DNA of 13,683 bases from contig JBQCIO010000316.1 of NCBI GenBank assembly GCA_051953655.1, forward strand, positions 1-13,683. Reading direction: 5' to 3'. The DNA is from JBQCHF01 sp051953655. Lineage in GTDB: Bacteria > Actinomycetota > Actinomycetes > Motilibacterales > Motilibacteraceae. The notes beneath the pieces were generated by a model. That model was not told the DNA's origin, searched no databases, and was given only the letters and a program-made list of their open reading frames with translations. Below are positions 1 through 6,200 of this stretch, piece by piece. The position numbers were made by a program, and so were the translations under genes. Within the stretch, counting starts at the first letter, position 1. Each line of letters starts with the position of its first letter.

Positions 1-132
1 GGGCGCGGCGACCTGGCCGGCCTCGCGGCCCGGGCCCTCCCAGCGGTCGCGGGCGGCGTGCCGCGGGGCGCGCGCGCCGCCGCCGCGGGCAGGCGCCGGC
101 GCGGCGGGGTCGCGGTAGCGGCGTCCGCTCAC
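1..132 (-). CDS. N-terminal fragment of an unidentified Arg/Pro-rich protein (partial, runs off the left edge)
   Basis: A reading frame opens with GTG at 132-130 and stays open for all 44 codons to the edge of the window. The start overlaps the nadD stop in a GTGA tetranucleotide, the classic arrangement for translational coupling. The visible residues (V-S-G-R-R-Y-R-D-P, then a run rich in Ala, Arg, Gly and Pro) are low-complexity and positively charged, and no domain can be recognised. In many actinobacteria the gene after nadD encodes either the ribosome silencing factor RsfS or a membrane-anchored LytR-CpsA-Psr/LytR-C protein. A disordered basic cytoplasmic tail fits the second better than RsfS, but that is inference from position and composition. 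The high GC content makes open frames cheap, so the main support is the 4-base overlap. Confidence 0.5.
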   Translation of the reverse strand, partial: MSGRRYRDPAAPAPARGGGARAPRHAARDRWEGPGREAGQVAAP

Positions 133-833
133 CGCACGTCCCCGGCGTCGGTGCGGGGGTCCAGAGGTGCACCCGAACCGTCCGAGGCGTCCGACGAGTC
201 CGACGAGTCCGTTCGAGGGCCGGAGATCTCGTCCGGGCCGTCCGCCCGGTAGAGCCGGTGCTTGGCGATGTACTGCACGACCCCGTCCGGCACGAGGTAC
301 CAGACCGGCTGTCCGCGCTCGACCCGGTCCCGGCAGTCCGAGGAGGAGATGGCCAGGGCCGGCACGGTCATGAGGCTGACCCGCCCGTCGGGCAGGCCCT
401 GCCGGGTCAGCTCGTGCCCGGGCCGGGTCACGCCGACGAAGTGCGCGAGGTCGAACAGCTCCTCGGCGTCCTTCCAGGTGAGGATCGCGGCCAGGGCGTC
501 GGCGCCGGTGATGAAGAACAGGTCGGCGTCGGGGCGCTGCGCGCGCAGGTCGCGCAGGGTGTCGATGGTGTAGGTCGGGCCGCCGCGGTCGATGTCGACG
601 CGGCTCACCGTGAAGCGCGGGTTGGACGCGGTGGCGATGACCGTCATGAGGTAGCGGTGCTCGGCGGGGGCCACCCGACGGTCCTGCTTCTGCCAGGGCC
701 GGCCGGTCGGGACGAAGACGACCTCGTCGAGGTCGAACGCGGCCTGCACCTCGCTGGCGGCCACGAGGTGGCCGTGGTGCACGGGGTCGAACGTGCCGCC
801 CATGACGCCCACGCGGGTCCGCGTGCCCGCCAT
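129..833 (-). CDS. nadD: Nicotinate-nucleotide adenylyltransferase NadD
   Basis: Cytoplasmic enzyme that adenylylates nicotinic acid mononucleotide with ATP to give deamido-NAD, a step in NAD synthesis. The 234-residue product has the nucleotidyltransferase signature GGTFDPVHHGHL at residues 12-23, the substrate-loop sequence FFITGADAL (106-114) and ISSSDCR (162-168), a variant of the family's ISSTxIR motif with Cys in place of the usual aliphatic residue. The catalytic fold ends near KHRLY (191-195). The last 39 or so residues are a family-atypical acidic Ser/Asp tail coded by a 9-bp tandem repeat. The ATG at 833 is preceded on the same strand by a GGAGGAG ribosome site about 6 bases away. 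Downstream, the stop overlaps a GTG start. Upstream it diverges from the EAL-HDOD gene. Identification is firm from the motifs and length. Confidence 0.97.
   Translation of the reverse strand: MAGTRTRVGVMGGTFDPVHHGHLVAASEVQAAFDLDEVVFVPTGRPWQKQDRRVAPAEHRYLMTVIATASNPRFTVSRVDIDRGGPTYTIDTLRDLRAQRPDADLFFITGADALAAILTWKDAEELFDLAHFVGVTRPGHELTRQGLPDGRVSLMTVPALAISSSDCRDRVERGQPVWYLVPDGVVQYIAKHRLYRADGPDEISGPRTDSSDSSDASDGSGAPLDPRTDAGDVR
174..209 (-). repeat. Four tandem 9-bp units encoding the Ser/Asp tail of NadD
   Basis: Read on the minus strand, the unit is GACTCGTCG twice (209-192) followed by two diverged copies, GACGCCTCG and GACGGTTCG (191-174). The period of nine keeps the nadD frame open and produces a repeating Asp-Ser-Ser / Asp-Ala-Ser / Asp-Gly-Ser tail. 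It lies outside the catalytic fold. Replication slippage is the likely origin. Confidence 0.8.
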
Positions 834-912
834 CCCATCTCCTCCTCGAACGCTGCCTGTTGGTGCCCCGTGCCGTGCCCGTGCGCGGGCCGGATCCGAC
901 GCTGGTCAGACC

Positions 913-930
913 CTAGGCCGACCGGCCTAG
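913..930. promoter_or_regulatory. Inverted repeat in the nadD / EAL-HDOD divergent region
   Basis: CTAGGCC (913-919) and GGCCTAG (924-930) are perfect inverted arms around GACC. The element overlaps a minus-strand TAGGGT hexamer (915-910) that matches the TANNNT form of an actinobacterial -10 box facing nadD, about 77 bases before its start. It could be an operator for nadD, but no convincing -35 is visible and a 7-bp dyad can occur by chance in DNA this GC-rich. Confidence 0.35.
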
Positions 931-1012
931 CCCGAACGGGTCGAGTCCGGCCCTCGCCCCGCGGGACCGACCCGTCAAGGGTGTCTCGGCAGGTTTCGCC
1001 GGGACGTTGACC

Positions 1013-1038
1013 CTCAGGCCCGCCCCATCGGTGCCGAT
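1013..1038 (+). promoter_or_regulatory. Sigma-28 (FliA/WhiG)-like promoter for the EAL-HDOD gene
   Basis: CTCA (1013-1016) is followed by exactly 16 bases and GCCGAT (1033-1038, continuing CAA). Flagellar sigma factors of the FliA/WhiG group recognise a -35 containing TAAA or CTCA and a -10 of GCCGA(T/A)A with a spacer of about 15-17 bases. The match is close, and the element points at the EAL-HDOD start 49 bases downstream. No credible TANNNT promoter of the main sigma factor is seen in the same place. A TTGACC at 1007-1012 has no partner at the right distance. Confidence 0.6.
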
Positions 1039-1086
1039 CAACCCTTCGACGGCCACCACGGACGGCGGCCGCGGGGAGGAGGGACG

Positions 1087-2295
1087 ATGGCCCGGGTCCA
1101 CGTGGGCCGGCAGCCGATCTTCGACCGGGGGCTCGACGTCCTGGGGTACGAGCTGCTGTTCCGCGCCGGCGAGGCATCGCCCACGGCGAGCGAGAGCGGC
1201 GACCTCGCCACCACCAAGGTCATCGTCAACACCTTCACCGAGTTCGGCCTCGAGCGGCTGGTCGGGCGCCGGCTGGCGTTCGTCAACGTCACCCGCCCCT
1301 TCGTCGTGGGCACCATGCCGGTCCCCTTCACCCCCGACGTCGCCGTGCTCGAGCTGCTGGAGAACATCGACGCCGACGACGAGGCCCTGGCCGGGGTGCG
1401 CCGCCTGCGCGAGCAGGGCTACCGGGTGGCCCTGGACGACTTCCTCTTCGAGCCCGCGCGGGTGCCGTTCCTGCCGCTGGTGGAGTACGTCAAGCTCGAC
1501 GTCGCCCAAGTGGACCACGACGTCCTGTCCCGGCGGGTCGAGCGGCTCAAGGGCCACGACGTCAAGCTGGTGGCCGAGCGGGTGGAGACCCTCGAGGACA
1601 TGGAGCGCGCCGTCGCGCTCGGCTTCGACTACTTCCAGGGCTACTTCCTGGTGCGCCCCGACGTCGTCAGCGCACCCACCATCTCCCCCTCGCACCTGAC
1701 CTGCCTGGAGCTGCTGGCCAAGCTGGCCGAGCCCGAGATCGGCGTGACCGACGTCGAGTCGATCGTGCGGGTCGACCTGGCCCTCAACTACCGGGTGCTG
1801 CGCGCGGCCAACGCCGCCGCCAGCGGCCTGAACCGCAAGGTCGAGTCGATCCGCGACGCGCTGGTGCTGCTCGGCCTGCGCCAGCTGCGCTCCTGGCTGC
1901 TGCTCATGGTGCTCGCCGACGCCGGCACCTCCAACGAGGAGCAGCTCTCCTCGGCGATGACCCGGGCGCGGACCTGCGAGATCCTCAGCGCCGAGGTGCC
2001 CGGGGCCAAGCCGGAGTCGGCGTTCGTGGCCGGTCTGCTCTCCAGCCTGGAGTCGGTGCTCGGCCTGCCCATGGAGACGCTGCTCGAGCGGCTGCCGCTC
2101 AGCGACGAGATCGCCGGGGCGCTGTCCGGCAACGACGGCCCGCTGGGCGCGGTGCTCGGCGCGGTGGTCGCCTACGAGAACGGCGACGTGGCCGAGGTGG
2201 AGGGCACCGGGCTGGCGCTGTTCGACGTCTCCCGCGCCTACCTGTCGGCCGTCGGGTGGTCGCTGCAGGTGTGCGAGAGCGCGCTGGCCAGCTGA
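1087..2295 (+). CDS. EAL-HDOD protein (YuxH-type), probable c-di-GMP phosphodiesterase or signalling protein
   Basis: A 402-residue cytoplasmic two-domain protein. Residues 1-195 or so form an EAL domain of the YuxH type (opening VHVGRQPIFDR...GYELLFR). Residues about 200-390 form an HDOD domain (SPSHLTCLELLAKL... onward), a fold related to HD hydrolases but usually a protein-interaction module. Many EAL-HDOD proteins have lost c-di-GMP hydrolysis. Here the residues aligned with metal and catalytic positions are all present: E22 (in ELL for EAL), N67, E89, D117-D118 (DDFL for DDFG), K136, D138, E164 and Q184. Activity is therefore plausible but unproven. An excellent ribosome site, GGAGGAGGG (1075-1083), supports the ATG. 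The flagellar-type promoter upstream suggests a motility link. It ends 7 bases from the convergent fdhD stop, with no terminator hairpin between them. Confidence 0.92.
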   Translation: MARVHVGRQPIFDRGLDVLGYELLFRAGEASPTASESGDLATTKVIVNTFTEFGLERLVGRRLAFVNVTRPFVVGTMPVPFTPDVAVLELLENIDADDEALAGVRRLREQGYRVALDDFLFEPARVPFLPLVEYVKLDVAQVDHDVLSRRVERLKGHDVKLVAERVETLEDMERAVALGFDYFQGYFLVRPDVVSAPTISPSHLTCLELLAKLAEPEIGVTDVESIVRVDLALNYRVLRAANAAASGLNRKVESIRDALVLLGLRQLRSWLLLMVLADAGTSNEEQLSSAMTRARTCEILSAEVPGAKPESAFVAGLLSSLESVLGLPMETLLERLPLSDEIAGALSGNDGPLGAVLGAVVAYENGDVAEVEGTGLALFDVSRAYLSAVGWSLQVCESALAS

Positions 2296-2302
2296 AGGGG
2301 CG

Positions 2303-3145
2303 CTACCCGAGCGGGATCCGGTCCTCGCCGGAGTAGACCGTGCACCGGTCGCCGCGGGCGAAGCCGACCAGGGTGAGCCCGAACTCCTTGGCCGTGGCCA
2401 CGGCCAGGCTGGAGGGCGCCGACACGCCGACGACGGCCGCCACGCCGGCGGAGACCGCCTTCTGCACGATCTCGTAGGACGTCCGCCCGCTCACCACGAG
2501 CACCAGGCCGGACAGCGGCAGCCGGCCCTGGCTGAAGCCCCAGCCGACCACCTTGTCCACGGCGTTGTGCCGCCCGACGTCCTCGCGCACGACGAGCATG
2601 TCGCCTGCGGGGGTGAACAGGCCCGCGGCGTGCAGGCCGCCGGTGCGGTCGAAGACGCGCTGCGCCTCGCGCAGCCGGTCCGGCAGGGCGACGAGCATGG
2701 TCGGGTCCAGCACCGGGCCGGGGGCCACCGGCACCAGCCCGCGGCTGTGCAGGGCGTCCAGGCTCGAGGTGCCGCACACCCCGCAGGCGCTGGTGGTCAG
2801 CCCCGAGCGGGAGTGCCGCTCCCAGTCCACGAAGACGCCGGGGGCGAGGTCGACGGTGACGACGTTGTAGCGCTGCTCCTCCCCGATCGAGGGGTCCACG
2901 CAGTAGCGCGCCGCCAGCACGTCGTCCGGCCCGCGCAGGACGCCCTCGCCGTGCAGCAGCCCGAGCGCCAGCTCGACGTCGGAGCCGGGCGTGCGCATGG
3001 TCACCGTGAACGGCTGGCCGGCGAGGCGGATCTCCAGCGGCTCCTCGGTGGCCAGGTGCTCCTCGCGCCGGTGCGGACCGTCGGCGTCGACGCGCACCGC
3101 GCGCACGCGGGTGACAGGACCGGGCCGACCGGTGAGAACGCTCAC
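2303..3145 (-). CDS. fdhD: Formate dehydrogenase accessory sulfurtransferase FdhD
   Basis: FdhD passes sulfur from a cysteine desulfurase to the bis-molybdopterin guanine dinucleotide cofactor of formate dehydrogenase, which is inactive without it. The 280-residue product shows the family features: the sulfur-carrying CGVC loop (C121 and C124) in the context ACGVCGTSS, the signature REDVGRHNAVDK (177-188) and the SGRTSYEIVQKA segment (209-220). Length is normal. The start is the GTG at 3145, which leaves a usual N-terminus (VRAVRVDADGP). No strong ribosome site precedes it. A CACCCT hexamer lies six bases upstream (3157-3152), so a weak leaderless promoter is possible. No formate dehydrogenase gene lies in the window, so its client must be elsewhere. 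A large palindrome sits 46 bases upstream. Confidence 0.96.
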   Translation of the reverse strand: MSVLTGRPGPVTRVRAVRVDADGPHRREEHLATEEPLEIRLAGQPFTVTMRTPGSDVELALGLLHGEGVLRGPDDVLAARYCVDPSIGEEQRYNVVTVDLAPGVFVDWERHSRSGLTTSACGVCGTSSLDALHSRGLVPVAPGPVLDPTMLVALPDRLREAQRVFDRTGGLHAAGLFTPAGDMLVVREDVGRHNAVDKVVGWGFSQGRLPLSGLVLVVSGRTSYEIVQKAVSAGVAAVVGVSAPSSLAVATAKEFGLTLVGFARGDRCTVYSGEDRIPLG

Positions 3146-3191
3146 GGATCAAGGGTGCCCTGCCCCGGCAAGCCGCGAAACTCGGGGGTCG

Positions 3192-3250
3192 CATTGGGTC
3201 AGGGGCACCCAGAACCAATAGGTTTGGCTCCGGGTGCCCCTCACCCAATG
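3192..3250. repeat. Large nested inverted repeat upstream of fdhD
   Basis: The 19-base arms 3192-3210 (CATTGGGTCAGGGGCACCC) and 3232-3250 pair with a single mismatch. The 21-base loop contains its own small hairpin, AACC-AATA-GGTT (3213-3224). ATTGG/CCAAT recurs at 3193-3197, 3215-3219 and 3245-3249, and the right arm alone can fold as GGGTG-CCCCT-CACCC, so several folds compete. It lies between the VWA gene stop (3403) and the fdhD start (3145), both on the minus strand. It could be a terminator (no T-run follows), an fdhD leader structure or a dispersed palindromic repeat. The rest of 3146-3402 shows nothing recognisable. Confidence 0.8.
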
Positions 3251-3402
3251 AGTTGGATCTTGGCGGCGCGAGAACCGCAGGCGGGCCGACGAACGCTGCC
3301 CCCGCACCAGCCGCGCCCGTCACCAGCCGCCCTTCGCCCCGAGCGGTTGTCGTCGCGCGCCCCGCGAGCAGCCTCCTGCCGAGCCGCGACCGACGGCGGC
3401 AC

Positions 3403-4848
3403 CTAGCCCGGCAGCACCCGCTCCACGAACTCGGTCAGCTGCGCGACGTTCCGGCACTCCACCATCTCGAGCACCTCGGCGTAGTGGTCGGCGGCGGAGT
3501 CGCCGCTGCCCCACTGCCGCCGCGGCTCCGGGTTGAGCCAGTACGCGTGCCGGGCCTCGGCGACGACCCGCCGCAGGGACGGCAGGCCCAGGGCGCGGTA
3601 GTTGTTGCGGGCGTCGCCGAGCACCAGCAGCGAGGTGCGCGGGGTGACGGCGTCGGCGAAGCGCTCCTCGAAGACCTCGAAGGAGTGGCCATAGTCGCTG
3701 TGGCCGTCGAACCACACCAGCCGCGCGCCGCGGTTCATCCGCTCCAGCGCGTCCGGCAGGTCCGCGCCCTGCTCGAAGTAGGGCGTCACCTCGTCGCAGG
3801 TGTCGATGAAGGCGAACGCCCTCACCTTGGTGAACTGCTCCTGCAGCGCGTAGGAGAGCAGCAGCGTGAAGTGCGCGAAGGACGACACCGAGCCGCTGAC
3901 GTCGCACAGCACGACCAGCTCGGGCTTGTGCGGCCGGCGCGGGCGGTGGTGGGTGACCACCGGCACTCCCCCGGTGGCCAGCGACGCCCGCACCGTCCGG
4001 CGGAAGTCGAGCCGTCCCTCGCGCCCGAGCCGGCGGCGGGCGGCCAGCCGGGTGGCGAGGCGCCGGGCCAGGGGGTGCACCTGGCGGCGCAGCGCCTCGA
4101 GGTCCTGCCGCTGCGCGCGCAGGAACTCCACCTGGTCCAGCAACGGTTTCACCGCGGTCTTGGCCACCTGCTCGACGCCGCGCTCCTCGGCCACCCGGCG
4201 GCGGACCTCGGCGTCGACGGCCTGCTCGAACGCGCGGATCCGCTCCCGGATCGTCTGGCGGGCGACCGCCTCGTCCAGCCCGCCGCGCGGCCGGTCCCCC
4301 AGCAGCGCATCGAGCAGCGCCGCCATGAGCGTGTCCGGCGACAGGTCGCGCAGCACCTTGTAGGCGAAGAACTGCTGTCGCCCGGGCGGGGCGTCCGCGC
4401 GGCCCAGGCGGTCGACGGCCTGGCGGGCGAAGCGCTGCAGGGCCGCGAGGTCGCCGTCGAGCAGCAGCTCGGTGAGCTCGTCGCGCAGGGCGTCCCGCTG
4501 GGACCGCGGGTCCTCCGACGTCGGCCCCTCGGCGCCGTTATCCGACGCACCGTCGGAGACCGGCGCCGGCGCGCCCAGCAGCGGCGGGAACCAGAGGTCG
4601 AACAGCGCGTCGAAGGCGGGCCGGTGGGCGGCCCGCTTCACCGTGGCGGCCGCGAACCCCGCCCGCAGCTGCTCGCGGTCCAGCAGGTCGACGACCGCCA
4701 GGGCGCGGGCAGCGTCGAGGACCTCGGCGACCGACACCGGCAGTCCGGCGCGGCGCAGGGCCTGCGCGAAGCCGACCGTGCGGTCCAGCAGGCCCCTGGT
4801 GGAGGAACCCGTGGGCGAGCCCGCGCGCGAGCCGGCCGGCGAGCTCAC
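3403..4848 (-). CDS. CoxE-like von Willebrand factor A domain protein, partner of the MoxR ATPase
   Basis: A 481-residue protein of the CoxE-type VWA family. Residues 15-90 form an N-terminal helical region (LLDRTVGFAQALRRAGLPVS). About 95-120 is an acidic linker. Charged helices follow to about 300, then a VWA domain starting LVVLCDVSGSVSS with the metal-binding DxSxS at D316-S318-S320 and a later GDARNN (411-416). Such proteins act with a MoxR AAA+ ATPase to remodel or metallate target enzymes; CoxD/CoxE of CO dehydrogenase is the best-known case. The target here is unknown. The frame stays open to 5001, but that stretch overlaps the small membrane-protein gene and is Ser/Arg-rich nonsense. 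The GTG at 4848, 4 bases after that gene's stop, is the likely coupled start. Identification is firm; the exact start is less so. Confidence 0.9.
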   Translation of the reverse strand: MSSPAGSRAGSPTGSSTRGLLDRTVGFAQALRRAGLPVSVAEVLDAARALAVVDLLDREQLRAGFAAATVKRAAHRPAFDALFDLWFPPLLGAPAPVSDGASDNGAEGPTSEDPRSQRDALRDELTELLLDGDLAALQRFARQAVDRLGRADAPPGRQQFFAYKVLRDLSPDTLMAALLDALLGDRPRGGLDEAVARQTIRERIRAFEQAVDAEVRRRVAEERGVEQVAKTAVKPLLDQVEFLRAQRQDLEALRRQVHPLARRLATRLAARRRLGREGRLDFRRTVRASLATGGVPVVTHHRPRRPHKPELVVLCDVSGSVSSFAHFTLLLSYALQEQFTKVRAFAFIDTCDEVTPYFEQGADLPDALERMNRGARLVWFDGHSDYGHSFEVFEERFADAVTPRTSLLVLGDARNNYRALGLPSLRRVVAEARHAYWLNPEPRRQWGSGDSAADHYAEVLEMVECRNVAQLTEFVERVLPG

Positions 4849-4852
4849 CGGC

Positions 4853-5005
4853 TCAGCGGTCCCGGCCGAACGAGAGCACGATGAGCAGCAGGACGCAGAG
4901 TGCCGCGAACGCCCCGAGGCCGAAGACGATCGGCGGGACGGGCAGGTCGCGGGCCTTCTCCGCGGCGGTGACCAGGCCGGGCAGCGCGTGGACGGCGGCA
5001 CTCAT
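4853..5005 (-). CDS. Small single-span membrane protein (50 aa) between moxR and the VWA gene
   Basis: A short frame from ATG 5005 to TGA 4853 codes for 50 residues: an amphipathic start (MSAAVHALPGLVTAAEKARD), a Pro-rich turn (LPVPP), one membrane helix (about residues 25-45, IVFGLGAFAALCVLLLIVL) and a short basic end, SFGRDR. The sequence is far more ordered than a chance frame: clean hydrophobic span, positive flank and stop immediately afterwards. AGGGG lies 10 bases upstream of the ATG. The gene sits 57 bases after moxR and 4 bases before the VWA start, so all three are likely co-transcribed and it may be translationally coupled to the VWA gene. I know of similar roughly 50-residue membrane proteins ending GRDR in actinobacteria but no assigned function. 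It may tether the MoxR-VWA pair to the membrane. Confidence 0.8.
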   Translation of the reverse strand: MSAAVHALPGLVTAAEKARDLPVPPIVFGLGAFAALCVLLLIVLSFGRDR

Positions 5006-5062
5006 CTGACGTCAACCCCTGTTCTCGGTCTCTTGCTGGGAACTGCTGCTGCTTCCACCGGC

Positions 5063-5974
<912 letters not shown>

Positions 5975-5980
5975 GGGGCG

Positions 5981-5986
5981 ACGGTA
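5981..5986 (-). promoter_or_regulatory. Leaderless -10 box for moxR
   Basis: On the minus strand TACCGT (5986-5981) fits TANNNT and is followed by six bases and the moxR ATG (5974). In actinobacteria this spacing puts the transcription start on the first base of the start codon. No good -35 is visible, which is common for such promoters. It lies back to back with the trp leader promoter. Confidence 0.5.
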
Positions 5987-5997
5987 CCTGGCGGGGG

Positions 5998-6027
5998 TGG
6001 ACGGCCCGCACCCGGCGCCGCTACCGT
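5998..6027 (+). promoter_or_regulatory. Promoter of the trp leader-trpS transcript
   Basis: TGGACG (5998-6003) resembles the TTGACA -35 box. After 18 bases comes TACCGT (6022-6027), a TANNNT -10 box. The leader-peptide GTG begins seven bases further on at 6035, so transcription probably starts at or next to the first base of the start codon. Confidence 0.55.
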
Positions 6028-6034
6028 CCGGCTC

Positions 6035-6088
6035 GTGCAGCGCATCCGACAGCTCATCGTCCCGAGCCTCGGCTGGTGGTCGCCCTAG
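6035..6088 (+). CDS. trp-type leader peptide MQRIRQLIVPSLGWWSP
   Basis: A 17-residue frame from GTG 6035 to TAG 6086-6088 has two adjacent tryptophan codons (6074-6079) two codons before the stop. It has no ribosome site but starts seven bases after a -10 box, so it is probably translated from a leaderless mRNA. Its stop codon lies in the loop of hairpin 1:2, and the antiterminator segment begins at its last base. It precedes a tryptophanyl-tRNA synthetase. Those properties together are the definition of an attenuator leader: the peptide has no function beyond letting the ribosome report whether charged tRNA-Trp is available. Streptomyces auxiliary trpRS1 genes are known to be controlled by ribosome-mediated attenuation, which supports the assignment. 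Confidence 0.8.
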   Translation: MQRIRQLIVPSLGWWSP

Positions 6089-6146
6089 GGCGGCCACCCG
6101 ATCCCGCGCGCACGCGCACCCTTCCGGCCGCCCCTCGGGGCGGCCG
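6078..6146 (+). promoter_or_regulatory. Ribosome-mediated tryptophan attenuator of trpS (segments 1-4)
   Basis: Four segments can pair in exclusive ways. Segment 1 (6078-6084, GGTCGCC) pairs with segment 2 (6089-6095, GGCGGCC) over seven pairs, one G-U, with the stop codon in the loop. Segment 2, extended to GGGCGGCC (6088-6095), pairs perfectly with segment 3, GGCCGCCC (6126-6133): the antiterminator. Segment 3 pairs with segment 4 (6138-6145, GGGCGGCC): the terminator. Segments 2 and 4 are identical 8-mers. A ribosome stalled on the Trp codons would cover segment 1 and leave 2 free to take 3, so trpS is transcribed. A ribosome reaching the stop would cover 2 and the terminator forms. The logic matches classical trp attenuation. 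Confidence 0.8.
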
Positions 6147-6154
6147 TTCTCGTT
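6125..6154 (+). terminator. Attenuator terminator upstream of trpS
   Basis: CGGCCGCCC (6125-6133), loop CTCG and GGGCGGCCG (6138-6146) form a perfect 9-bp stem, followed by TTCTCGTT (6147-6154). The tail is only moderately T-rich, as expected in a genome this rich in GC. It lies 47 bases before the trpS start, with the trpS ribosome site beyond it. Confidence 0.75.
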
Positions 6155-6200
6155 CCGGCTCCCGGTGGGCGGCTCCTCCCCGACGAACCAAGGAGCGATC

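Noticed and set aside
3253..4884. Long open frame on the strand opposite the VWA gene
   Set aside because: It is rich in His, Arg, Gln, Gly and Val without any domain and mirrors the coding strand of a well-identified gene. Similar antisense frames (258-1010, 6054-7616, 8548-10089, 10681-12219) have the same cause: few stop codons in very GC-rich DNA.
4849..5001. Extended N-terminus of the VWA protein starting at 5001
   Set aside because: The extra 51 residues are Ser/Arg/Cys/Pro-rich and overlap a small membrane-protein frame of much better quality. The GTG at 4848 is the better start.
6096..6200. T-box riboswitch upstream of the aminoacyl-tRNA synthetase
   Set aside because: No T-box consensus sequence, specifier stem or room for a leader of normal T-box length; the Trp-Trp leader peptide with competing hairpins explains the region.
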